The notes: generated by a model not told the origin, from the letters alone. Counted from the first letter of the stretch, positions 1-5,855 are shown. The stretch is 5,904 bases of DNA from CBFGWV01 sp965652545 (GCA_965652545.1 CBFGWV010000296.1:1-5904), one strand, 5' to 3'. Program-made: numbers and translations.

Positions 1-51
1 CGGGAGTCGTGCCGAACCGCAGGCGCGCGATTGGCTCATCCCTATAGCGTA

Positions 52-690
52 CTAGGCAGGCCGCCGCTCCAGCGCCAGCCGCACGGCCAGCCCGCCCAGG
101 ACGGTGGCCATGACCCAGCGCTGCACCTTCAGCCAAGTGGGCCGCGTGCCGAACCAGCCGGCGATAAACCCTGCCGTGAGGACGATCAGCGTGTTGACCG
201 CCAGGCTGACGAGGATCTGCACCGTGCCCAGGGACAGGCTTTGCAGCAGCACGTACCCGCGTGTCGGGTCGACGAACTGCGGCAGCAGCGACAGGTACAA
301 CACGGCGATTTTGGGGTTGAGCAGGTTGGTGAGAAAGCCCATCAAGAAGAGCTTGCGTGGCCCATCGACGGTCAGGTCCGTGCGCGCTTCCAGCACCGAT
401 TTCGACCCCGGACGCACGGTGTTCCAGGCCAGGTACAGCAGGTACGCCGCCCCGGCCCAGCGGATGGCGTCATACGCGAACGGCACGGCCAGCAGCAAGG
501 CCGTCAAGCCAAGGGCGGCAGCCAGCATGTAGAACACGAAGCCCAGGATCACCCCCATGAGCGAGATCATCCCGGCGGCCCGGCCCTGGGTGATGGAGCG
601 GCTGATCAGGTAGACCATGTTCGGCCCCGGGGTGAGCACCATCCCCAAGGCAATGAGGGCGAAAGCGGCCAGTGCGGCGGGTGTAGTCAT
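52..690 (-). CDS. LysE/RhtB-family amino-acid exporter
   Basis: Predicted inner-membrane efflux protein of 212 residues, the usual length for the LysE/RhtB family, whose members export amino acids such as lysine, homoserine or threonine, or related metabolites. The N-terminus carries the family signature TPGPNMVYL (residues 20-28) in the first membrane segment, and the central GFLTNLLNPKIAVLYLSLLP (118-137) is the second conserved block. About six hydrophobic segments can be seen. I chose the ATG at 688-690 because the protein then begins MTTPAAL directly before the first membrane segment, and AAGGA (698-702) lies 7 bases upstream. The reading frame extends upstream to an ATG at 810, but those 40 extra residues are polar and unlike the family. 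It is transcribed away from the AbrB-type gene. The family assignment is firm; the substrate cannot be read from the sequence. Confidence 0.93.
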   Translation of the reverse strand: MTTPAALAAFALIALGMVLTPGPNMVYLISRSITQGRAAGMISLMGVILGFVFYMLAAALGLTALLLAVPFAYDAIRWAGAAYLLYLAWNTVRPGSKSVLEARTDLTVDGPRKLFLMGFLTNLLNPKIAVLYLSLLPQFVDPTRGYVLLQSLSLGTVQILVSLAVNTLIVLTAGFIAGWFGTRPTWLKVQRWVMATVLGGLAVRLALERRPA

Positions 691-816
691 GGGCGGATCC
701 TTGGGCGGCGGAATACCGGCCAGTCTGTCCACGGTTGCCAAGCGCGGCCAAGGGCCAATTGGCCGTTCGACAGCCGGTCCATCGTGCCGGCACCCCCAAG
801 GATGAGACATCTGGGC

Positions 817-844
817 TTGATGGGGGTGATCAGGTCGATAGCAT
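817..844 (+). promoter_or_regulatory. Possible sigma-70 promoter of the AbrB-type gene
   Basis: TTGATG (817-822) and TAGCAT (839-844) match the -35 and -10 consensus at four of six positions each, with a 16-base spacer. The ATG at 883 would follow a leader of about 30 bases. The -35 box overlaps the right arm (821-828) of the CACCCCCA/TGGGGGTG inverted repeat. This is a weak match in G+C-rich DNA and is only a candidate. Confidence 0.3.
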
Positions 845-856
845 GTCTGTCATATG

Positions 857-868
857 CGATTCGAATCG
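857..868. promoter_or_regulatory. Perfect 12-base palindrome, candidate autoregulatory operator
   Basis: CGATTCGAATCG is fully self-complementary and lies 14 bases before the ATG of the AbrB-type gene, just downstream of the possible promoter. Outer arms GTCGAT (834-839) and ATCGAC (865-870) form a second, spaced inverted repeat that shares the right half. AbrB/MazE-type antitoxins commonly bind symmetric sites at their own promoters, so an operator role is reasonable, but it is inferred only from position and symmetry. Confidence 0.35.
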
Positions 869-882
869 ACCAGGTGTGCGTC

Positions 883-1071
883 ATGAGTACAGTTACCATC
901 TCTCCGGATTTCCAAGTGGTCATCCCACCGGAGATCCGCGAAGCACTCCATCTCAGCCCTGGACAGAAGGTGCAGGTCGTGGCTTACGAGAACCGTATCG
1001 AATTGATTCCGGTTCAGCCGATGCGCCGGATGAGAGGGTTCCTGCGCGGGATCGATACCAGTTTGCCGTGA
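883..1071 (+). CDS. AbrB/MazE-family DNA-binding protein (orphan, short C-terminus)
   Basis: Predicted 62-residue swapped-hairpin DNA-binding protein. Residues 3-44 follow the AbrB/MazE/SpoVT pattern: VTISPDFQVVIPPEIREAL (4-22), then LSPGQKVQVVAYENRIELIPV. The ATG at 883 is preceded by AGGTG (872-876) at 6 bases, and the family homology begins at this Met. Open reading upstream of it is not protein-like. Such proteins act as dimeric repressors and often as antitoxins of PIN or MazF toxins, but no toxin-sized gene follows: the next gene is the M24 protein 68 bases on. The protein ends GFLRGIDTSLP, whereas as I recall relatives usually continue about ten residues with an acidic-basic tail. The frame after CCG (1066-1068) reads R-E-A-T-R-V if one base is added, so a recent frameshift may have clipped the tail. 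The DNA-binding fold is secure; the target and the antitoxin role are not. Confidence 0.85.
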   Translation: MSTVTISPDFQVVIPPEIREALHLSPGQKVQVVAYENRIELIPVQPMRRMRGFLRGIDTSLP

Positions 1072-1113
1072 GGCGACCAGGGTTGTTCCCGCGTGGCCGG
1101 ATGGTTGAAGATC

Positions 1114-1135
1114 GGCCTCTCACCACGAGGAGGCC
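1114..1135 (+). promoter_or_regulatory. Hairpin overlapping the ribosome binding site of the M24 gene
   Basis: A strong Shine-Dalgarno, GAGGAGG (1127-1133), lies 6 bases before the ATG at 1140. GGCCTC (1114-1119) is exactly complementary to GAGGCC (1130-1135), with a 10-base loop. If the stem forms, half of the Shine-Dalgarno is paired. The Shine-Dalgarno decides the M24 start. The hairpin as a control element is inference from complementarity alone. Confidence 0.4.
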
Positions 1136-1139
1136 ATTC

Positions 1140-2324
1140 ATGGACGCCGTACCCCGAGGGCGCTTCACCCGCAAGGAATACGCCGACCGCATCGCGCGCG
1201 TGAAACGCGTGATGGAAGGCGCCGGCCTGGACGTCCTGCTGTGTCCGGACCCGGCTAATATCTGTTATCTCACCGGTTACGACGGCTGGTCGTTCTATGT
1301 GCCCCAGCTTGCGGTGGTGGCGCTGGAGGACGAGCTGCCGCTGTGGATCGGCCGGCCCATGGACGTGAACACGGCGCGGATGACCGCCTACCTGCCCGAT
1401 GATCGCCTGCTGTCCTACCCGGAAGACGTGGTGCAGGTGGACGACGACCACCCCATGCGCGCCATGGGTGAGCTGCTGGCCGCGCGCGGCTGGGGCAAGC
1501 GTCGCATCGGTATGGATTTCGATGCCTATCACATCACCCCGCGTGGGCTGGCCGCTTTGAAACAGGGCTTGCCCGGCACCCGCATCATTGACGCCGGGCG
1601 CTTGGTCAATTGGGTGCGCAGCACCAAGACGGATGCGGAAATCGCCGTCATGCGCGAGGCCGCCACGCTGGCGGATGCGGCCATGGCCGCGGCCATCGAG
1701 GGCATTGCCCCGGGTGTGCGCCAATGCGACCTGGCCGGCGAGATCGCGGCCGCGCAATACCGCGGTACGCCGCAACTGGCCGGCGACTACCCGGCCATCG
1801 TGGCCCTGATGCCCACCGGCAAAGGCACTTCGGCACCGCACCTGACCGCCGGGGACGATGTGTTCGGCGCCAACTCGGGCACGGTGTTCGAGCTTGCCGG
1901 CACGCGCTGGCGCTACAACTGCCCGATGACCCGCACCGTGCACCTGGGGCCACCGCCGCAGGCACTGCTCGACACCGTCGCCATCGCCAAGGACGGGATG
2001 GCCGCCGTGGTCGAGGCCATGCGCAGCGGCGCCACCGCCGGCAAGGTCGAGTCCGCTTGGCGGGCCACCGTCGAGCCGCTGGGCCTGAGCAAACCCTCGC
2101 GTATCGGCTACGCGGTCGGGTTGGGTTATCCGCCCGACTGGGGCGAGCACACCGTGTCGATCCGCCGCGATGAGCCCACGGTGCTCATCACCAACCAGAC
2201 CGTGCACATCATGCTCGGCATCTGGAAGGCCGATTGGGGCGTGTCGATCAGCGACACGGTACGGGTAACCCCCGCGGGTGGTGAGCCGTTGACGACCACG
2301 CCGCTGGATGTGGTCGTCAAGTAG
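1140..2324 (+). CDS. M24-fold amidohydrolase, ectoine hydrolase (DoeA/EutD)-like, metal ligands lost
   Basis: Predicted cytoplasmic enzyme of 394 residues with the two-domain creatinase/aminopeptidase P layout: N-terminal domain to about residue 155, catalytic pita-bread domain from about 160. It resembles ectoine hydrolases (about 400 residues) more than peptidases. Points of likeness are GYDGWSFYVPQ (46-56), FELAG (250-254), RYNCPMTRT (258-266), YPPDWGE (330-336) and LGIWKADWG (359-367). Canonical M24 enzymes bind two metals through Asp, Asp, His, Glu, Glu. Here the first Asp aligns with E251, the second with P262, the His of GHG with Y324, and the two Glu with about N352 and S371. Metal-free catalysis through a Glu at this position has been described for EutD. 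The start follows GAGGAGG at 6 bases, and upstream codons are unlike the family and overlap the AbrB-type gene. It could be co-transcribed with that gene. Family is firm. Ectoine itself as substrate is doubtful, since no other ectoine gene is here; another cyclic or acyl amide is possible. Confidence 0.85.
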   Translation: MDAVPRGRFTRKEYADRIARVKRVMEGAGLDVLLCPDPANICYLTGYDGWSFYVPQLAVVALEDELPLWIGRPMDVNTARMTAYLPDDRLLSYPEDVVQVDDDHPMRAMGELLAARGWGKRRIGMDFDAYHITPRGLAALKQGLPGTRIIDAGRLVNWVRSTKTDAEIAVMREAATLADAAMAAAIEGIAPGVRQCDLAGEIAAAQYRGTPQLAGDYPAIVALMPTGKGTSAPHLTAGDDVFGANSGTVFELAGTRWRYNCPMTRTVHLGPPPQALLDTVAIAKDGMAAVVEAMRSGATAGKVESAWRATVEPLGLSKPSRIGYAVGLGYPPDWGEHTVSIRRDEPTVLITNQTVHIMLGIWKADWGVSISDTVRVTPAGGEPLTTTPLDVVVK

Positions 2325-2325
2325 C

Positions 2326-3126
2326 TCAGCCGGTCGAGAACGGCACCGACGGCACGCGCATGCTGCCGCCGAGCAGTCGGTGGATGGCCGCCAGATGGGC
2401 CTTGGCGATCACCGGCATTTCGGTACGCCATTGCGCCGCCGTCTTGTCGGCCGCCGCCGCGGGCACCGGTAGCGGCGGCTGCCCGTTGCGCATGCTCAGC
2501 AACTGAAGCTGGGCGGCGCGCTCCAGGTAGTACAAATCATCGAACGCCTCGGCGATGCTGCGCCCGACCACCACCGGGCCATGATGCGCCAGCATCAGCA
2601 CATCGGCATCGCCCAGCAAGGTGGCCAGGCGGCTGCCCTCGCCGTCGTCCAGCGCCAGCCCGCCGTACTCGGGTTCGAACTTGATCCGCCCGCGAAAACG
2701 CAGGGCGTTCTGGCTGCTCATGGTCAGCTCACCATCGGCCATACAGCACAGTGCCGTCGCATGTGGGGTGTGCACGTGGAGCAGGGCGCGTGCCCGCGGC
2801 GCGGCGGCGTGCATGCGGGCATGGATGAAAAAGGCGGTGGCCTCGACCAGCGGTGTGCCGTCCTCACGGCAGGGCGGCCGCTCGTCGCTGGTATGGCAGA
2901 CCACGAGATCCTCGGGGCGAATTTCGGCCCAATGCAGGCCCCAGGGGTTGATCAGCATCGCTTGGCCGGGTTGCTCGTCGCCCGCCTCGCGGCGGATCAA
3001 TGCGGAGTAGTGGTTGCAGATACCCTCGTGCAGCCCTAGGTGAGCGGACCAGTTGAGGATGGCTGCCAAGTCGCGCCGGGCATCGGCTTCCGAGGGCAGG
3101 GGAGCGGTGTTCGATTGTTCAGTCAT
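2326..3126 (-). CDS. Class II aldolase/adducin-family protein
   Basis: Predicted cytoplasmic, metal-dependent aldolase or decarboxylase-like enzyme of 266 residues, normal for the family. Class II aldolases of the fuculose/ribulose-phosphate type use three His to bind a divalent metal. Here HVH supplies H117 and H119, and AHHG (180-183) gives H181/H182. E95, in LVEATAFFIHARMH, sits where the catalytic Glu of FucA is expected. The N-terminal block LGLHEGICNHYS (30-41) and the stretch AEAFDDLYYLERAAQ (192-206) are typical of a subfamily annotated only as aldolase. The ATG at 3124-3126 is preceded by AGGA (3135-3138) at 8 bases. The frame runs 19 residues further up, but that would cross the shared regulatory region. 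It is divergent from the GntR regulator, which probably controls it, and convergent with the M24 gene. Substrate unknown: retro-aldol cleavage or decarboxylation of a hydroxy acid are both possible. Confidence 0.9.
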   Translation of the reverse strand: MTEQSNTAPLPSEADARRDLAAILNWSAHLGLHEGICNHYSALIRREAGDEQPGQAMLINPWGLHWAEIRPEDLVVCHTSDERPPCREDGTPLVEATAFFIHARMHAAAPRARALLHVHTPHATALCCMADGELTMSSQNALRFRGRIKFEPEYGGLALDDGEGSRLATLLGDADVLMLAHHGPVVVGRSIAEAFDDLYYLERAAQLQLLSMRNGQPPLPVPAAAADKTAAQWRTEMPVIAKAHLAAIHRLLGGSMRVPSVPFSTG

Positions 3127-3137
3127 ATTGTGTTTCC

Positions 3138-3160
3138 TGATTCTTAAGAATTGACAATCA
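3138..3160. promoter_or_regulatory. Symmetric site cluster, candidate GntR operator
   Basis: Three nested symmetries occur in 23 bases: the perfect palindrome ATTCTTAAGAAT (3140-3151), ATTG-A-CAAT (3150-3158), and outer arms TGATT (3138-3142) with AATCA (3156-3160). The block is clearly more A+T-rich than its surroundings, lies between the divergent aldolase and regulator genes, and covers the -35 box of the plus-strand promoter. FCD-type GntR regulators usually bind short symmetric sites of this kind near their own gene. The role is inferred from position and symmetry. Confidence 0.5.
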
Positions 3161-3179
3161 AGAAACGAAAGCCTAGCGT
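3151..3179 (+). promoter_or_regulatory. Probable sigma-70 promoter of the GntR-HAD operon
   Basis: TTGACA (3151-3156) is a perfect -35 box. At the ideal 17-base spacing lies TAGCGT (3174-3179), which matches the -10 consensus at only three of six positions. Transcription would start near 3186, leaving a leader of about 30 bases before the ATG at 3217. The -35 overlaps the palindromic sites, so a repressor bound there would block RNA polymerase. No equally clear promoter for the aldolase was found on the other strand. Confidence 0.45.
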
Positions 3180-3216
3180 GCAAACATCAAGACAGCAAGC
3201 GCGGTGCGACACGCCG

Positions 3217-3894
3217 ATGAACAACGCAGACCTCGCCTTCTCCAAAGCCCCCCTGGATCAAAAAGCCGCCGACGCGCTGCGCCGGTACATCCTCGGGGGG
3301 CAGATGCCCCAGGGCGAGCGCCTGACCGAGCAGGGGCTTGCGCGGCGCTTCGACCTCTCGCCCGGCACTGTCCGCTCGGCCCTCGGCCGCCTGGTGGCCG
3401 AGGGGCTGGTCAGTCGTCGGCCGTACGCGGGTTGGGAGGTCGTGCGCCTGAGCACCGACGACCTCGTCGAACTGACCATCCTGCGCGAGGCGCTGGAGGG
3501 CACCGCCGCGCTGTACGCCGCGCAAGCGGCTGCCGGTGGCGCCGATACCCGCCCCCTTCACGAGGCTGAGGCGCGGCTGGAGGCTGCCTGCGCCGCCGGT
3601 GACACAACGGCCGTGGCCGATGCTGACCTCGACGTCCATCGGTGCATCGTCGAGCTCACCGGCAACCGCCGGCTGATCGAGCACTACCGCCTGATTGCCC
3701 AGCAGACGCGCCTGGCCATCGTCGCCTCCAACGAGGAGTTGGCCGACCTCGAGGCCATTGCTGCCGAGCACCGCGTGCTGGTCGCAGCCGTCGTCGCCGG
3801 CGAGGCGGCGTTGGCCGAGCGTCTGGCACGCGAACACACCCGCGATGCGGCGGCCCTGCTGCTGCAAGCCAACCCCAATGAGGAGAACGCATGA
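3217..3894 (+). CDS. GntR-family transcriptional regulator with FCD domain
   Basis: Predicted DNA-binding regulator of 225 residues, standard for the FadR (FCD) subgroup. An N-terminal winged helix-turn-helix (about 12-78) contains RLTEQGLARRFDLSPGTVRS (35-54) and LVAEGLVSRRPYAGWEV (59-75). The C-terminal FCD domain (about 83-215) keeps its metal and effector residues: D137 and H141 in DLDVH, H185 in AAEH, and H207 in REHTRDA. Such proteins are usually repressors released by a carboxylic-acid ligand. The ATG at 3217 gives a family-like N-terminus but has no good Shine-Dalgarno. A TTG at 3151 is in frame, yet it lies inside the candidate operator and the -35 box, so I reject it. The 3' end overlaps the HAD gene by 4 bases, pointing to one transcript. 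It probably controls itself, the HAD gene and the divergent aldolase, and perhaps the M24 gene. Ligand unknown. Confidence 0.92.
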   Translation: MNNADLAFSKAPLDQKAADALRRYILGGQMPQGERLTEQGLARRFDLSPGTVRSALGRLVAEGLVSRRPYAGWEVVRLSTDDLVELTILREALEGTAALYAAQAAAGGADTRPLHEAEARLEAACAAGDTTAVADADLDVHRCIVELTGNRRLIEHYRLIAQQTRLAIVASNEELADLEAIAAEHRVLVAAVVAGEAALAERLAREHTRDAAALLLQANPNEENA

Positions 3895-4580
3895 AACTAC
3901 GTGGAACCGCACCGAAGGTGATCACCTTCGACTGCTACGGCACGCTTATCCAATGGGACGAGGGCCTGGTCGCGGCGATCGAGTCGCTGCTTCGTCGCCA
4001 TGACCGGTCGGATCTCGCGGCCGGTGAGTTCATGGCCGCCTATGGCGACATCGAGCATCGCATCGAGCAGACGCCGCCTTACCGGCGCTTTCGCGAGATC
4101 GCGGCATTGGCGTTTCCCGAGGCGCTGGCACGCTTTGACATCCGCTGCCAGGCCGAGGACATCGCCGCGGTGGTCGAGGCCATCCCGACCTTCGGGCCGT
4201 TTCCAGAAGTCCCCGGCGTGCTCGAGCGGCTGGGCAAGCTGGCGCGTCTGGCCATCATTTCCAATATCGACGACGACCTCATCGCCGGCAATGTCGAGCG
4301 TATCGGCGTGCCGCTGGACGCGGTCATCACCGCCGAACAGGCCAAGGCCTACAAGCCCAGCCGGGCGATCTTCGAGCATGCGTACCGGCAGTTGGGCGTC
4401 GACCCGGCCGACACGGTGCACGTGTGCGCCAGCCCGATCCTCGATTTGACCGCCTGCCGCGAGCTGGGCCTGCGCTGTGTGTGGATCAACCGCATACCGG
4501 GCCAGCGGGCGCCGGCGGGGTTCGAGCCCGACGCGGTGCTGCCCGATCTGTCCGGCGTGCCCGACCTGCTGGGCGCCTAA
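3891..4580 (+). CDS. HAD-family hydrolase, type II haloacid dehalogenase-like
   Basis: Predicted soluble HAD enzyme of 229 residues, close to L-2-haloacid dehalogenases (about 230). Motif I is FDCYGTLIQWD, with nucleophile D14 and T18. Motif II is IISN (S124, N125). Motif III is AYKPS (K155). Motif IV is in CASPILD (D185). The core HAD residues for an aspartyl-enzyme reaction are therefore present. However, compared with L-DEX of Pseudomonas sp. YL, Tyr157 aligns with F161, Asn177 has no counterpart (P182 or S181), and Arg41 appears to be missing. True dehalogenation is thus doubtful, and a phosphatase or another hydrolase role is possible. Motif I has a single Asp, as in dehalogenases, rather than the DxD of most HAD phosphatases. 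The ATG overlaps the regulator stop (ATGA, 3891-3894), and AGGAG (3881-3885) lies 5 bases upstream, so translation is likely coupled. The family is firm, the reaction open. Confidence 0.88.
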   Translation: MKLRGTAPKVITFDCYGTLIQWDEGLVAAIESLLRRHDRSDLAAGEFMAAYGDIEHRIEQTPPYRRFREIAALAFPEALARFDIRCQAEDIAAVVEAIPTFGPFPEVPGVLERLGKLARLAIISNIDDDLIAGNVERIGVPLDAVITAEQAKAYKPSRAIFEHAYRQLGVDPADTVHVCASPILDLTACRELGLRCVWINRIPGQRAPAGFEPDAVLPDLSGVPDLLGA

Positions 4581-4631
4581 TTTCACTGGGGCTGGCGCCA
4601 GCGGTGGCATTGATGTTCAGCGGCATCGCGC
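4581..4631. other. Short convergent gap with palindrome GCTGGCGCCAGC
   Basis: The 51 bases between the convergent HAD and MFS genes contain a perfect 12-base palindrome (4591-4602). It could fold only as a 4-base-pair stem with a GCGC loop, and no T run follows on either strand. It is not a convincing intrinsic terminator, and nothing else was recognised. Confidence 0.3.
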
Positions 4632-5855
4632 TCACGACGCGGGCGACGGTTCCGGCGGCGGGCTCAGCACGCGACGCATCGCCGGCAGGCACACCAGCAG
4701 CAGCGTGCCTAGCGCGCTGAGTGCGCCGAGCGTAAACGTCGCCGCCGGACCGTAGGCCAGCCACAGCCAGCCGGCCAGCGCGCCGCAGGCGAGCTGGCCC
4801 AGGCCGGTGACGAAGTGGAACACACCGAACGCCGTCGCACGCAAGGCCGGCGGCGCCAGGTGGGCGACGGCAGCGGCCAGCACCCCCTGGGACAAACCCA
4901 TGTGCAGGCCCCACAGCGCCACACCGGGCCAGAAGCCGCCGGGCAGCCAGGCCAGGCTGAGCTCGGCAGCGCACAGCGCCACCAGCGCCAGCGTCCATAG
5001 ACGCAGCCGGCCGAAGCGCGCACTCAGCACCCCGGCCGGGTAGGCGCTGGCGGCGTACACCACGCTCATCACGACCATCACCAGGGGGATCCAGGCCAGC
5101 CCCAGCCCCTCGTCCTGGGCTTTGAGCACGAGAAAGGCCTCGGACAAGCGTGCCAGGGTGAACAAGGCCATCAGCCCGACCACCGCCCAGAAGCCGACGG
5201 GAAGCTCGCCCAGGGCGCTGAGCTTCAACGGTGGCCGCGCCGTGCGCGGCACCGCGGCTGGCGGTTCGTCCAGGCCAACGGCGAGCAAGACCACGGCGAT
5301 CACCGCCGGCACCGCGGCGACCCAGAGCACCGCGCGCAGGTCGTTGGCCCACAACAGCAGGAAGACCAACGCCAGCAGCGGCCCGATCACCGCGCCCAGG
5401 GTGTCCATGGCCTGGCGCAGACCGTAGGCGGCATCGCGCAGCTCGTGCGGTGTCACATCGGCGACCAGGGCATCGCGCGGGGCACCGCGGATGCCCTTGC
5501 CCACCCGGTCGATGAAACGGGCGGTGACGATGGCCGTGGCCCCGTCGGCCAGCGGGAACACCGGCTTGGTCAGCGCGGCCAGCGCATAGCCCAGCACGGT
5601 CAGCGGCTTGCGCCGGGCAAAGTGATCGGACAGATAGCCCGAGACGATCTTCACCATCGATGCGGTGGCCTGGGCAATACCCTCGATGACCCCGACGGCG
5701 AACACCGACAACCCCAGAACGGCGGTCAGGTACACCGGCAGCACCGCGTGCACCAGCTCCGAGGACATGTCCATGAACAGGCTGACCAGCCCCAGCACCC
5801 AGACAGCGCGGGGGATACGACGGGCGGTGGCTAGCATGCGGCAGGCGCTTTCCAT
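4632..5855 (-). CDS. MFS transporter, substrate unknown
   Basis: Predicted inner-membrane major facilitator superfamily protein of 407 residues, with about 12 hydrophobic segments in two halves separated by a polar linker (about 195-215, DEPPAAVPRTARPP). The loop between segments 2 and 3 has the motif A-like GYLSDHFARRKPL (73-85). A conserved cytoplasmic block RVGKGIRGAPRDAL (117-130) and the early SLFMDMSSELVHAVLPVYL (25-43) mark a widespread subfamily usually annotated only as MFS transporter. I kept the ATG at 5853-5855, although its Shine-Dalgarno is poor. A second ATG at 5835-5837 (residue 7) would remove only six residues and has GGAAAG upstream at a long 10-base spacing, so the start is uncertain. 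The C-terminus is Pro-rich (SPPPEPSPAS). It converges on the HAD gene and is not in its operon, so a link to the catabolic genes is unproven. Confidence 0.9.
   Translation of the reverse strand: MESACRMLATARRIPRAVWVLGLVSLFMDMSSELVHAVLPVYLTAVLGLSVFAVGVIEGIAQATASMVKIVSGYLSDHFARRKPLTVLGYALAALTKPVFPLADGATAIVTARFIDRVGKGIRGAPRDALVADVTPHELRDAAYGLRQAMDTLGAVIGPLLALVFLLLWANDLRAVLWVAAVPAVIAVVLLAVGLDEPPAAVPRTARPPLKLSALGELPVGFWAVVGLMALFTLARLSEAFLVLKAQDEGLGLAWIPLVMVVMSVVYAASAYPAGVLSARFGRLRLWTLALVALCAAELSLAWLPGGFWPGVALWGLHMGLSQGVLAAAVAHLAPPALRATAFGVFHFVTGLGQLACGALAGWLWLAYGPAATFTLGALSALGTLLLVCLPAMRRVLSPPPEPSPAS

Larger units (their letters stand above)
691..882. other. Divergent intergenic region with several inverted repeats
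   Basis: This 192-base region separates the minus-strand LysE gene from the plus-strand AbrB-type gene. It holds the perfect 12-base palindrome GGCCAATTGGCC (753-764), the 10-base palindrome GTGCCGGCAC (784-793), the inverted repeat CACCCCCA (791-798) / TGGGGGTG (821-828), and the 12-base palindrome CGATTCGAATCG (857-868). No convincing small gene was seen. No clear sigma-70 promoter for the LysE gene was found on the minus strand. No LysR-type regulator, a frequent partner of LysE genes, is next to it. Confidence 0.6.

Noticed and set aside
31..882. Long open frame running into the AbrB-type gene from 31
   Set aside because: Only the last 62 codons (883-1071) look like a protein. The rest is antisense to the LysE gene and rich in Arg, Gln, Gly and Pro, as expected of G+C-rich non-coding frames.
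735..1139. In-frame upstream extension of the M24 gene
   Set aside because: It overlaps the AbrB-type gene in another frame, shows no family likeness, and ignores the strong Shine-Dalgarno at 1127-1133.
883..1139. Complete toxin-antitoxin pair
   Set aside because: No PIN, MazF or other toxin-sized frame follows the AbrB-type gene. The next gene is the M24 protein.
1014..2207. 397-residue open frame antisense to the M24 gene
   Set aside because: Its composition is His-, Gly- and Arg-rich with no recognisable motif, while the opposite strand encodes a clear M24 protein.
3151..3216. TTG start giving the GntR protein 22 extra residues
   Set aside because: The TTG is part of the palindrome and the TTGACA box, it lacks a Shine-Dalgarno, and the extra residues are not typical of the family.
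1140..4580. Ectoine degradation operon
   Set aside because: Only the M24 gene recalls this pathway. The deacetylase, transaminase, dehydrogenase, typical regulators and ectoine transporter are absent from the window.
4581..4631. Intrinsic terminator between the HAD and MFS genes
   Set aside because: The palindrome at 4591-4602 forms only a 4-base-pair stem and no T run follows on either strand.
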